Source of the DNA: Silicimonas sp.
GTDB lineage: Bacteria; Pseudomonadota; Alphaproteobacteria; Rhodobacterales; Rhodobacteraceae
Length of the DNA stretch: 36,873 nucleotides
Assembly (NCBI GenBank): GCA_022826205.1
Contig: JAJDVJ010000197.1
Location: 1-36,873, forward strand
Direction: 5' to 3'
Below the pieces are notes generated by a model, which was not told the DNA's origin, searched no databases, and was given only the letters and a program-made list of their open reading frames with translations. The stretch's first letter is position 1. Every line of letters starts with the position of its first letter. Positions 7,449 through 17,112 of this stretch are shown piece after piece. Made by a program: the position numbers and the translations under genes.

Positions 7449-8675
7449 ATGCATCCTGCATTGCTCGGACTTGTGACGATCATCATCGGCGTCGGCGCCT
7501 GCATCGGGTATTTCTACTTTTCGAATCTGTTTCTCGACAAGGTGCTCTTTCCGGGAAAGGGACCGAACGCGGGGCGGAACATCAACCGCGCCAACCAGGT
7601 GCGGCCATGGCTGTTCCTTGCTCCGGCCATTTTTGCGCTTGGCCTCTACCTTGGATATCCGGTGATCGAGACTTTGCGCCTATCGATTACTGACCGAAGC
7701 CAGGACGGCGCCTTCGTGGGCTTCGCGAATTACCAGCAAATGCTGGCCGAACCGAAGTTCTGGGAGGCCATGCGAAACAACCTGCTCTGGCTGATCGTGG
7801 TGCCTGCCGCGTCAACTGCATTTGGTCTGCTGGCCGCGCAGCTCACGGACCGAATCGCCTGGGGCAATTTGGCCAAGTCGCTCGTCTTCATGCCGATGGC
7901 CATTTCGTTTGTCGGCGCGTCGGTCATTTTCAAGCTGATCTATGACACGCGTCCCGAGGACAAGGCGCAGATCGGTCTCCTGAATGCGATCTGGGTGCAG
8001 TTCGAGGGGGGAGCCATGTCGGTGGTTTTCCTGCAGGTGCTGCCGATCGTGATCGTCTTCATCTTTGCGGCCCTTGTCGCCTATGCTGGCTACATCATCT
8101 TCCGGCCCGCGCTTTCGGGCGGAAGCGGCATCTTGGTCCTGGCCGCGCGCGTTGCATCTGCCGCCTTGGCACTGTACTTGATCTGGCTCTCGCTAGGGTC
8201 GATTCTCGGCATTGCCACAGCCGAACTTCCCTATGGCGAGCCGAAGGCCTGGCTCACGGTTCCCTTCTTCAACAACTTTTTCCTGATGGTCGTGCTGATT
8301 TGGATCCAGACGGGCTTCGCCATGGTGATCCTTTCGGCCGCCCTGCGCGGAATACCGGAGGACACCATTGAGGCGGCTATCATCGATGGCGCAAATCCCC
8401 TGCAGATCTTCTTCAGGATCAAGGTGCCGCAGATCATACCGACGATCACAGTCGTCTGGACAACGATCACGCTTGTTGTCCTCAAGGTGTTCGACATCGT
8501 GTTCGCGATGACGAACGGCCAATGGCAGACGCAGGTGCTTGCGAACTACATGTTCGACAAGCTGTTCCGGGCCAATGACTGGGGCGTGGGATCAGCTTCG
8601 GCGATTGTCATCATGATCCTCGTCTCCCCGATCCTTGCCTGGAACGTCTGGAACGCCCGAAAGGAGATGCGCTGA
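7449..8675 (+). CDS. aglF: Alpha-glucoside ABC transporter, permease AglF with an extra membrane segment pair
   Basis: A 408-residue inner-membrane permease. A first helix (residues 3-24) is followed by the MalF-like transmembrane core. The ATPase-contacting EAA loop is EAAIIDGANPLQIFFRIKVP (309-328). Compared with the AglF form I know (about 335 residues, running from IGLLNAI almost directly to EPxAWLT), this protein carries an insertion of about 75 residues (186-262). The insertion holds two further hydrophobic helices, 191-219 and 226-255, and the reading frame stays intact. GGGAGGG lies 7 bases before the ATG. The stop shares one base with the aglG start (TGATG). Confidence 0.88.
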   Translation: MHPALLGLVTIIIGVGACIGYFYFSNLFLDKVLFPGKGPNAGRNINRANQVRPWLFLAPAIFALGLYLGYPVIETLRLSITDRSQDGAFVGFANYQQMLAEPKFWEAMRNNLLWLIVVPAASTAFGLLAAQLTDRIAWGNLAKSLVFMPMAISFVGASVIFKLIYDTRPEDKAQIGLLNAIWVQFEGGAMSVVFLQVLPIVIVFIFAALVAYAGYIIFRPALSGGSGILVLAARVASAALALYLIWLSLGSILGIATAELPYGEPKAWLTVPFFNNFFLMVVLIWIQTGFAMVILSAALRGIPEDTIEAAIIDGANPLQIFFRIKVPQIIPTITVVWTTITLVVLKVFDIVFAMTNGQWQTQVLANYMFDKLFRANDWGVGSASAIVIMILVSPILAWNVWNARKEMR

Positions 8676-9823
8676 TGCAATCCATTGCAGGAAGCAAGTC
8701 GTCGCTCACTTGGGCAGTTCACATCTCGGTCGTCGTCATGGTCGTGCTTTGGCTGATTCCGACCGTCGGGCTCTTTGTTTCGTCCTTCCGCACGGCGGAC
8801 CAGATCTCGACATCCGGCTGGTGGGCCTCTCTTTTCCCGGCGGAGCAGAACGTGGTTGCCCGAGCGGCGGACCCCGACGAGAATCGGGTGGCGGACGGGA
8901 GCACGTTCATCGTCTCGGGGAACCTCTTTGACGGAGAGGACAAGACCATCAGCGTCTGGGGCACCTCGTCGCGCGCCATCGACATCTACGTTGCGGGCGA
9001 CACCGCTGATCTGGGCGACGGAGAAACGATCGCGGTTCAGGCCAATGGCGACTACGAGTGGCGCGGAAACGACGAGCAGATTGCAGGGCGCGGTCAACGG
9101 GTCTTTGCGACCGTCACCGCGCAGCCGGAGTTCACGCTTGCGAACTATGACAAGATGCTTCTCGACGAAAGCAACGTCGAAGGCATGGCCAAGGCGTTCT
9201 TCAACACGCTTACCGTCACCATCCCTGCCACGATCATACCCATAGTAATTGCGGCCTTCGCTGCATATGCGCTGGCATGGATGGACTTCCCGGGGCGCGC
9301 ATTGCTAATTGCATGCGTCGTGGGGCTGCTCGTCGTGCCGCTGCAATTGGCGCTGATTCCGCTGCTCAAGCTGCATCTCGGAATTGGAATCGGAAAGGGT
9401 TATCTCGGTGTCTGGCTCGCCCACACCGGCTTCGGGCTTCCTCTCGCGATCTATCTCTTGCGAAACTACATGGCTGGCCTGCCGCGCGACATCATCGAGA
9501 ATGCCAAGGTGGACAGTGCCACGGATTTCCAGATCTTCGTCAAGATCATCATTCCACTCTCGTTTCCCGCCTTGGCGTCCTTCGCGATCTTCCAGTTCCT
9601 CTGGACCTGGAACGACCTGCTGGTCGCAAAGGTTTTCCTGATCGACGCAACCGGCCAAACCACGGTGATGACCAACCAGATCACCGATCTTCTCGGAACA
9701 CGTGGCGGCAACTGGGAGATCCTCGCAACAGCCGCATTCATCTCGATCGCTGTGCCGCTTGCCGTCTTTTTCGCGATGCAGCGCTACCTTGTTCGCGGCA
9801 TCCTCGCCGGTTCGGTGAAATAG
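8675..9823 (+). CDS. aglG: Alpha-glucoside ABC transporter, permease AglG
   Basis: A 382-residue inner-membrane permease of the MalG type. After the first helix (12-36) a large polar loop of about 120 residues is rich in Gly/Asp and looks like a beta-structured periplasmic insert. This is, to my knowledge, a normal AglG feature. Five or so helices follow, and the EAA-like loop is ENAKVDSATDFQIFVKIIIP. With AglF it forms the translocation pore served by the AglK ATPase. AAGGAG (8661-8666) lies 8 bases before the ATG. The start overlaps the aglF stop by one base. Confidence 0.9.
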   Translation: MQSIAGSKSSLTWAVHISVVVMVVLWLIPTVGLFVSSFRTADQISTSGWWASLFPAEQNVVARAADPDENRVADGSTFIVSGNLFDGEDKTISVWGTSSRAIDIYVAGDTADLGDGETIAVQANGDYEWRGNDEQIAGRGQRVFATVTAQPEFTLANYDKMLLDESNVEGMAKAFFNTLTVTIPATIIPIVIAAFAAYALAWMDFPGRALLIACVVGLLVVPLQLALIPLLKLHLGIGIGKGYLGVWLAHTGFGLPLAIYLLRNYMAGLPRDIIENAKVDSATDFQIFVKIIIPLSFPALASFAIFQFLWTWNDLLVAKVFLIDATGQTTVMTNQITDLLGTRGGNWEILATAAFISIAVPLAVFFAMQRYLVRGILAGSVK

Positions 9824-9824
9824 G

Positions 9825-11483
9825 ATGTCGCTCATGAGCCTCGCCGAAGCAATCCCCGACGAGACACCTGGCATCCTTGCCTCCAACCCGGACTGGTGGC
9901 GTGGCGCAGTGATCTATCAGGTCTATCCCCGATCGTTTCAGGACACGAACGGGGATGGCATCGGAGACCTGCGGGGCGTCATAGAGAGGTTGCCCTACAT
10001 CGCCTCGATCGGCGTGGATGCGATCTGGCTCTCGCCGTTCTTCACTTCGCCGATGCTGGATTACGGCTACGATGTCTCGGACTATCGGGACGTTGACCCG
10101 ATGTTCGGCACGCTGAAGGACTTCGATGCATTGATCGAAAGGGCTCATCAGCTTGGATTGCGTGTCATTATAGATCTCGTGCTGAGCCACACTTCCAGCG
10201 AGCATCCTTGGTTCCGGGAAAGCCGGGCCGACCGCACCAATGCCAAGTCCGACTGGTATGTCTGGGCGGACCCGAAGCCGGATGGAGCGGCGCCGAACAA
10301 CTGGCTGTCCGTCTTCGGTGGACCGGCATGGCAGTGGGACGGCGCGCGCATGCAGTACTACATGCACAACTTCCTGCGCGAGCAGCCGGACCTGAACTTT
10401 CACAACATGGATGTGCAGGACGCGCTTCTCGACGTGGCGCGCTTCTGGCTGCAGCGCGGCGTGGACGGGTTCCGTCTGGATACCGTGAACTTCTACGTCC
10501 ATGATGCAGAACTCAGGGACAATCCGTCGCTCTCGAACGTGGAGGTCACGGCAATGACCGCGCCGTCCGTCAATCCCTACAGCTTTCAGAGCCACATCAA
10601 TGACAAGTCCCGGCCCGAGAACATCGATTTTCTGAAACGCCTTCGCTCCGTAATGGACGAATTCCAGGACATCACGTCCGTTGGCGAGGTGGGCGATGAT
10701 CAGCGCGGGCTGGAGATACAGGCCGAGTACACGCAGGGGCCGGACAGACTGCACATGTGCTACGGATTCGACTTTCTCTCAAGCAGCTACCCTACGGGCG
10801 CCCGCATCGCGGAGGTGCTGGAGCGCTTCCAGCGTATCGCAAGGAACAGTTGGGCCTGCTGGGCGTTTTCGAACCACGACGTGGTGCGCCATACAACGCG
10901 CTGGTCGCTTTCGCCGGAAGCGCATCGGGCATATCTTGCGGTACTGCTATCCATGCGAGGATCGGTCTGCCTCTACCAGGGAGAGGAGCTGGGCTTGAAC
11001 GAAGCCGACATTGCTTTCGAGGACCTGCACGATCCATATGGCATTCGCTTCTGGCCGGCTTTCAAGGGGCGCGACGGATGCCGAACGCCGATGGTCTGGC
11101 ACGCGAATCGTCAATACGGCGGCTTCAGCGAAACCAAGCCTTGGCTGCCCGTTGCGGAGGAACACGCGTCTCAGGCGGTTGATGCGCAGGAGCACGATCC
11201 GGACTCGATGCTGAACTTCTATCGCCGGATGATTGCCTATCGCGCCTCGCGTCCGGAACTCGTCAAGGGCACATTTGATGTCGTCGAGGCAGACGAAGGC
11301 TTCCTCTCGGCAATCCGGACCTACGGCGGGAAGCGGCTCTTCACTGCATTCAATCTTTCGGGGCAGGCGCGCGGGGTGGGCCTGCCTGCCGGTGCATGGA
11401 CAACGGATCACGACGCACCATTTGACGCCGGTAACGGCACAATCCTGCCGCCGTGGCAGGCAACTTTCAAGGAAGCGAGCTGA
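9825..11483 (+). CDS. aglA: Alpha-glucosidase (glycoside hydrolase family 13)
   Basis: A 552-residue GH13 enzyme that hydrolyses imported alpha-glucosides in the cytoplasm. The barrel motifs appear in order: DLVLSHTSSEH (conserved region I), GVDGFRLDTVN with nucleophile Asp219, SVGEVGD with acid/base Glu288, and FSNHDVV with transition-state Asp352. The N-terminal WWRGAVIYQVYPRSFQDTNG and early NGDGIGDL segments are those of oligo-1,6-glucosidase/alpha-glucosidase enzymes. No signal peptide is present. The ATG at 9825 lies one base after the aglG stop; another at 9834 is possible, and neither has a strong ribosome binding site, so translation is probably coupled. Released glucose feeds the nearby glucokinase. 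Confidence 0.93.
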   Translation: MSLMSLAEAIPDETPGILASNPDWWRGAVIYQVYPRSFQDTNGDGIGDLRGVIERLPYIASIGVDAIWLSPFFTSPMLDYGYDVSDYRDVDPMFGTLKDFDALIERAHQLGLRVIIDLVLSHTSSEHPWFRESRADRTNAKSDWYVWADPKPDGAAPNNWLSVFGGPAWQWDGARMQYYMHNFLREQPDLNFHNMDVQDALLDVARFWLQRGVDGFRLDTVNFYVHDAELRDNPSLSNVEVTAMTAPSVNPYSFQSHINDKSRPENIDFLKRLRSVMDEFQDITSVGEVGDDQRGLEIQAEYTQGPDRLHMCYGFDFLSSSYPTGARIAEVLERFQRIARNSWACWAFSNHDVVRHTTRWSLSPEAHRAYLAVLLSMRGSVCLYQGEELGLNEADIAFEDLHDPYGIRFWPAFKGRDGCRTPMVWHANRQYGGFSETKPWLPVAEEHASQAVDAQEHDPDSMLNFYRRMIAYRASRPELVKGTFDVVEADEGFLSAIRTYGGKRLFTAFNLSGQARGVGLPAGAWTTDHDAPFDAGNGTILPPWQATFKEAS

Positions 11484-11495
11484 AGGAGAAACGGC

Positions 11496-12617
11496 ATGGC
11501 CAATCTTGTACTTTCTGATGTCGCCAAGTCCTACGGCACCGTCGACGTCCTTCAGGACATCAACCTGAACATCGAGACCGGCGAGTTGATCGTGTTCGTC
11601 GGTCCGTCTGGGTGCGGCAAGTCGACTCTTCTTCGCATGATTGCCGGCCTTGAGAAGATTTCCGGTGGCACGCTCGAGATCGACGGCATGGTGGTGAACG
11701 ACGTGCCTCCCGCCGAGCGCGGCATTGCCATGGTCTTTCAGTCGTACGCGCTCTACCCGCACATGACTGTGCGCGACAACATGTCGTTCGCCCTGAAGAT
11801 CGCGAAGATGAGCCGGGAAGAAATAGACGAACGGGTCGAAGGAGCCGCTAGGACCCTGCAGCTCCACAATCTGCTGGACCGACTTCCGAAAGCGCTTTCC
11901 GGAGGTCAGCGCCAGCGGGTTGCGATCGGACGCTCCATCGTACGCGACCCGAAAGTCTATCTCTTTGACGAGCCGCTTTCGAACCTTGACGCCGCACTGC
12001 GCGTGGCAACCCGGATCGAAATCGCGCAACTGAAGGAGTCAATGCCCGAATCGACGATGGTCTATGTCACGCACGACCAGGTCGAAGCCATGACGCTCGC
12101 ATCGCGTATCGTGGTCCTGGCGGGTGGCGGGATTGCCCAGGTGGGCACACCACTGCAACTCTACGAACGGCCGGAAAACGAGTTTGTTGCACAGTTCATA
12201 GGCTCGCCTGCCATGAACCTGCTGCCAGGCAAGATCTCCGAAACGGGTGCGCAGACCCGCATCGAGCTTGCCGCCGGGGGCGAAGCCATCTCGGACGTGC
12301 CGTCGTTGCCGGAGGACTCGGGAAAGGACGTGAACATAGGCGTGCGTCCGGAAGACTTCGTGGCGACTGATGGCCAGCATATCTTCAAAGGCAAGGTCAG
12401 CATCTCCGAAGCGCTTGGCGAGGTGACGATTCTGTATTTTGAACCGGAAGGATCGGCGGACCCCGTGATCGCGAAGCTTGCGGGCATACACCGGGACCAA
12501 CGAGGCAACAATGTTGCGCTGACCGCACATCCGTCCAAGGTGCATGTCTTCCACGACACCCAATCTCTCCTGTACCGAGACCACCCGGTAAAGCGCATCC
12601 CTGTCAAGGCGCATTGA
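11496..12617 (+). CDS. aglK: Alpha-glucoside ABC transporter, ATP-binding protein
   Basis: A 373-residue MalK/UgpC-type ATPase. Walker A is GPSGCGKST (36-44), the Q-loop is in MVFQSYALYPHMTV, the ABC signature is LSGGQRQR (near 135), Walker B is YLFDEPLSNLD (near 155) and the switch His is in VTHDQ. The C-terminal third is the TOBE/OB regulatory domain of CUT1 sugar importers (NIGVRPEDF). GAAGGAGAAAC lies before the ATG. It closes the operon. The ATPase powers sugar import through AglF/AglG. Confidence 0.93.
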   Translation: MANLVLSDVAKSYGTVDVLQDINLNIETGELIVFVGPSGCGKSTLLRMIAGLEKISGGTLEIDGMVVNDVPPAERGIAMVFQSYALYPHMTVRDNMSFALKIAKMSREEIDERVEGAARTLQLHNLLDRLPKALSGGQRQRVAIGRSIVRDPKVYLFDEPLSNLDAALRVATRIEIAQLKESMPESTMVYVTHDQVEAMTLASRIVVLAGGGIAQVGTPLQLYERPENEFVAQFIGSPAMNLLPGKISETGAQTRIELAAGGEAISDVPSLPEDSGKDVNIGVRPEDFVATDGQHIFKGKVSISEALGEVTILYFEPEGSADPVIAKLAGIHRDQRGNNVALTAHPSKVHVFHDTQSLLYRDHPVKRIPVKAH

Positions 12618-12874
12618 CGCCGTCTTTGCGACCGTTGCGCAGTTCGCTTGCCCACCTTTGAAAAGGTCAATTTCGGGCAGACCGGACGCAGGAATTGCGG
12701 CCGGATTCGGATTGCATGGGGAAGAGAAAGTTCCCGGTTCGGCCAGAGAGTGCTTAGGATTCCTGGATTCGGGTGTTTGCTTCCGCGAATTGCCGTGGGA
12801 GCCTACATTTGGCCTTTTGTTTCGGACAGGACATGCAATAAGGGGTCGTCAAACGAACCCTCCCATGGAGATGA

Positions 12875-14329
<1,455 letters not shown>

Positions 14330-14395
14330 GCGGCGCGAGGATGCCAGGAACTGCTGGAAGGACGCGCCGTTCAATCGAGGACGGATGATTTTGGC

Positions 14396-15589
14396 ATGAC
14401 ACCGGTGGCGCATGTCGCGGCTGCAGTGGAAGTCCTGGACGCGATTCTCGAGGGTAATTCTTCCGAAGTCTGCTTGAGTCAGTGGGCGCGAAGGAGCCGC
14501 TTTGCCGGTTCCCATGACCGAGCGGCAATACGAGACCTTGTTTTCGACGCGCTACGGTGCCGCCGCTCGCTTGCCTGGATGGGCGGCGCGGAAGACGGTC
14601 GAGGTCTGATGATCGGCCATCTGCGCAGGTCCGGGATCGATCCGGGCGCGGTGTTCACAGGAACCGGATACGCACCTGATCCTCTAAGCAAACGAGAAGG
14701 CCGGGCCGCTCGGCGCCTGGAAGAGGCAACCAGCGCGGTGCGTCTGGATTGCCCTGACTGGCTTTGGCCGCAATTGGCGGAGTCCCTTGGAGATGATGCG
14801 GAGCCAATCCTTGCTCTCATGCAATTTCGTGCACCCGTCTTCCTGCGAATCAACTCTGCCCGTACCGACTTGGCGACCGCGCAAAAGGAACTGGCCTCAG
14901 AGGGGATCGAAACGGATCGTCATCCGCTCTGCGGAACAGCGCTTGAAGTTGTGGGGAACGCTCGCCGTGTGCGCCAAAGCAAGGCTTTCAGGACTGGCAT
15001 GGTGGAACTTCAGGATGTCGCGTCCCAAGCGGTGATTGAATGCCTGCTACCATATTCGAAGGGACGTCGCGTACTGGATTATTGTGCCGGTGGCGGCGGC
15101 AAGGCGCTGGCGCTTGCAGCAGGCGGGGCCGGAGCCGTCACGGCGCACGATTCGGATGTTTCGCGCATGGGGGACATTCCGGTTCGCGCCGAGCGATCGG
15201 GAATGCCGATAGATGTCACGGACGCGCCGCAAGGCGAATTCGACATCGTGCTCTGCGATGTACCTTGTTCCGGAACGGGCGCGTGGCGGAGAAAGCCGGA
15301 AGCCAAATGGTCGCTTTCCGCAGGTCGGCTTGCTGAGCTTTGCGGTCTCCAGGACCTGATTTTCGATGAGGCCAGCCGATTCGTCGCACCGGGCGGGGTG
15401 TTGGCCTATTCGACCTGTTCGCTCCTGAACATCGAAAATGAAGAAAGGGTAGACGCCTTCCTGAAACGTCATTGCAACTGGCGGCGATTCGACTCCAAGC
15501 GCTATACCCCTCTTGACGGGGGAGACGGTTTTTTTCTTGACCTGCTTGACCGCAACGGTGAACGGAAAGGTGCAGCACCTGGGACATGA
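14396..15589 (+). CDS. RsmB/NOP family RNA cytosine-C5 methyltransferase
   Basis: A 397-residue S-adenosylmethionine-dependent RNA m5C methyltransferase. The C-terminal Rossmann domain begins with motif I VLDYCAGGGGKALAL. Motif IV DVPCSGTG carries Cys291 and motif VI YSTCSL carries Cys341, the two-cysteine pair used by this family (the motif VI Cys is the nucleophile). The N-terminal 130 residues resemble the NusB-like region of RsmB, though shorter. RsmB methylates C967 of 16S rRNA; this paralogue's target is not certain, so no gene symbol is given. It follows guaB by 66 bases and may be in the same transcript. Confidence 0.88.
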   Translation: MTPVAHVAAAVEVLDAILEGNSSEVCLSQWARRSRFAGSHDRAAIRDLVFDALRCRRSLAWMGGAEDGRGLMIGHLRRSGIDPGAVFTGTGYAPDPLSKREGRAARRLEEATSAVRLDCPDWLWPQLAESLGDDAEPILALMQFRAPVFLRINSARTDLATAQKELASEGIETDRHPLCGTALEVVGNARRVRQSKAFRTGMVELQDVASQAVIECLLPYSKGRRVLDYCAGGGGKALALAAGGAGAVTAHDSDVSRMGDIPVRAERSGMPIDVTDAPQGEFDIVLCDVPCSGTGAWRRKPEAKWSLSAGRLAELCGLQDLIFDEASRFVAPGGVLAYSTCSLLNIENEERVDAFLKRHCNWRRFDSKRYTPLDGGDGFFLDLLDRNGERKGAAPGT

Positions 15590-15666
15590 TTGACGGTAAC
15601 CGGCAAGTCGGCGGCATCTTGGAGCATGTCTGCTTGGGAGCGATTTGCGGGCTGGCAAAAAATCTC

Positions 15667-15695
15667 TTGCAATGTTCCTCTTTTAATCTCATAAG
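15667..15695 (+). promoter_or_regulatory. Candidate recA promoter
   Basis: TTGCAA (15667-15672) and CATAAG (15690-15695) with a 17-base spacer put the transcription start near 15702, three bases before the LexA box. Confidence 0.5.
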
Positions 15696-15704
15696 GCCGT
15701 GAGA

Positions 15705-15719
15705 GAACATAACGCGAAC
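15705..15719. promoter_or_regulatory. LexA/SOS box of recA
   Basis: GAAC at 15705-15708 and GAAC at 15716-15719 are separated by exactly 7 bases. This is the direct-repeat operator GTTC-N7-GTTC (here on the opposite strand) recognised by LexA in Alphaproteobacteria. It lies 53 bases before the recA start and just downstream of the predicted transcription start, so LexA would act as a road-block or occlude the polymerase. Confidence 0.85.
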
Positions 15720-15771
15720 TCAAGCATCGTTGCCGCCGACCGGCGAAGATGAAATAAAGGAGGCAAGAGCA

Positions 15772-16854
15772 ATGGCCACGGCAGAACTTCTCGACATGAC
15801 ATCCAGAAAACAAGGCGAAAAGCAAAAGGCGCTCGATTCGGCGTTGGCACAGATCGAACGCCAGTTCGGCAAGGGTTCGATCATGAAGCTTGGCGGCGAC
15901 AACGAGATGCCCGAGATCGAGGCGACATCGACCGGATCGTTGGGTCTCGACATTGCGTTGGGGATCGGGGGGCTTCCAAAGGGCCGGGTTGTCGAGGTCT
16001 ATGGCCCTGAATCTTCCGGCAAGACCACGCTTACGCTGCATTGCGTGGCTGAAGAGCAAAAGAAGGGAGGCGTCTGCGCCTTTGTCGACGCAGAGCATGC
16101 CCTGGACCCGCAATACGCCAAGAAGCTTGGCGTCAATCTGGACGAGTTGCTGATTTCCCAGCCAGACACGGGTGAACAGGCACTCGAAATCACCGATACG
16201 CTGGTGCGCTCTGGCGCCGTCAGCATGGTGATCGTCGACTCGGTTGCGGCGCTCACGCCGAGATCGGAGCTTGAAGGCGACATGGGCGATTCCTCGGTGG
16301 GAGTTCATGCCCGCCTGATGAGCCAGGCGATGCGAAAGCTGACCAGTTCGATCGCCCGTTCGAATTGCATGGTGATATTCATCAACCAGATTCGCATGAA
16401 GATCGGTGTCATGTTCGGCTCGCCCGAAACCACCACCGGAGGCAACGCGCTGAAGTTCTATTCCAGCGTTCGCCTCGACATCCGCCGGATTGGCGCGATC
16501 AAGGACCGCGACGAAGTTGTAGGCAACACCACGCGCGTCAAGGTCGTCAAGAACAAGGTCGCGCCGCCGTTCAAGCAGGTGGAATTTGACATCATGTATG
16601 GGGAGGGCATCTCCAAGACGGGCGAACTCATCGATCTCGGCGTCAAGGCCGGCGTGGTCGAGAAGTCCGGTGCCTGGTATTCCTACGGCGACGAACGGAT
16701 CGGGCAGGGCCGGGAGAACGCCAAGGCCTTTCTGAAGGAAAATGCAGACATCGCGCATGAGATCGAAAGCAAGATCCGGACTGCACATGGCGTCGAGTTC
16801 GATGCCGAAATGGACGAAGGCGACGGGCCTGATGAAGTGGCTCTCGAAGCATAG
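15772..16854 (+). CDS. recA: Recombinase RecA
   Basis: A 360-residue RecA: strand exchange, LexA co-protease and central SOS protein. Walker A is GPESSGKTT (78-86). [23 protein letters not shown] and the L2-region segment [28 protein letters not shown] are diagnostic. The C-terminus is acidic ([14 protein letters not shown]), as usual. The ATG at 15772 is chosen because AAGGAGG (15757-15763) lies 8 bases upstream; an in-frame ATG at 15730 would add 14 residues before that site. Regulation by LexA is indicated by the upstream box. Confidence 0.97.
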   Translation: MATAELLDMTSRKQGEKQKALDSALAQIERQFGKGSIMKLGGDNEMPEIEATSTGSLGLDIALGIGGLPKGRVVEVYGPESSGKTTLTLHCVAEEQKKGGVCAFVDAEHALDPQYAKKLGVNLDELLISQPDTGEQALEITDTLVRSGAVSMVIVDSVAALTPRSELEGDMGDSSVGVHARLMSQAMRKLTSSIARSNCMVIFINQIRMKIGVMFGSPETTTGGNALKFYSSVRLDIRRIGAIKDRDEVVGNTTRVKVVKNKVAPPFKQVEFDIMYGEGISKTGELIDLGVKAGVVEKSGAWYSYGDERIGQGRENAKAFLKENADIAHEIESKIRTAHGVEFDAEMDEGDGPDEVALEA

Positions 16855-16873
16855 CAGACAGCGTGGATAGGGG

Positions 16874-16905
16874 AGGCATGCGATTCCTTGGCATGCCTTT
16901 CATTT
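16874..16905 (+). terminator. Probable recA terminator
   Basis: An 8-bp stem, AGGCATGC (16874-16881) with GCATGCCT (16891-16898), has a 9-base loop and starts 20 bases after the recA stop. It is followed by TTTCATTT, a T-rich but interrupted tail. Its position between recA and alaS fits a transcription terminator. Confidence 0.65.
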
Positions 16906-17112
16906 CAAAGATGATGAGCGGAAGAAAGTGCGCCCACGCTGCTCCGCACCTTTGTGCAATCAGCGAGCCAAAGGCGCGCAAGTGTCCATGGTTGTGCACC
17001 GTTAACGGCCGGACAAGTGAATGAGATGCTTCTGATCGCCCGCCCCTGTCTGGTGGACAGTTTGGACGGCGATGGATAATCAGGCGCAACATGCCGATTT
17101 CGGATGCCGCCC

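Noticed and set aside
12650-12678. Hairpin ACCTT-TGAA-AAGGT behind aglK as operon terminator
   Set aside because: The stem has only five base pairs and there is no T-tract, so it is too weak to call.
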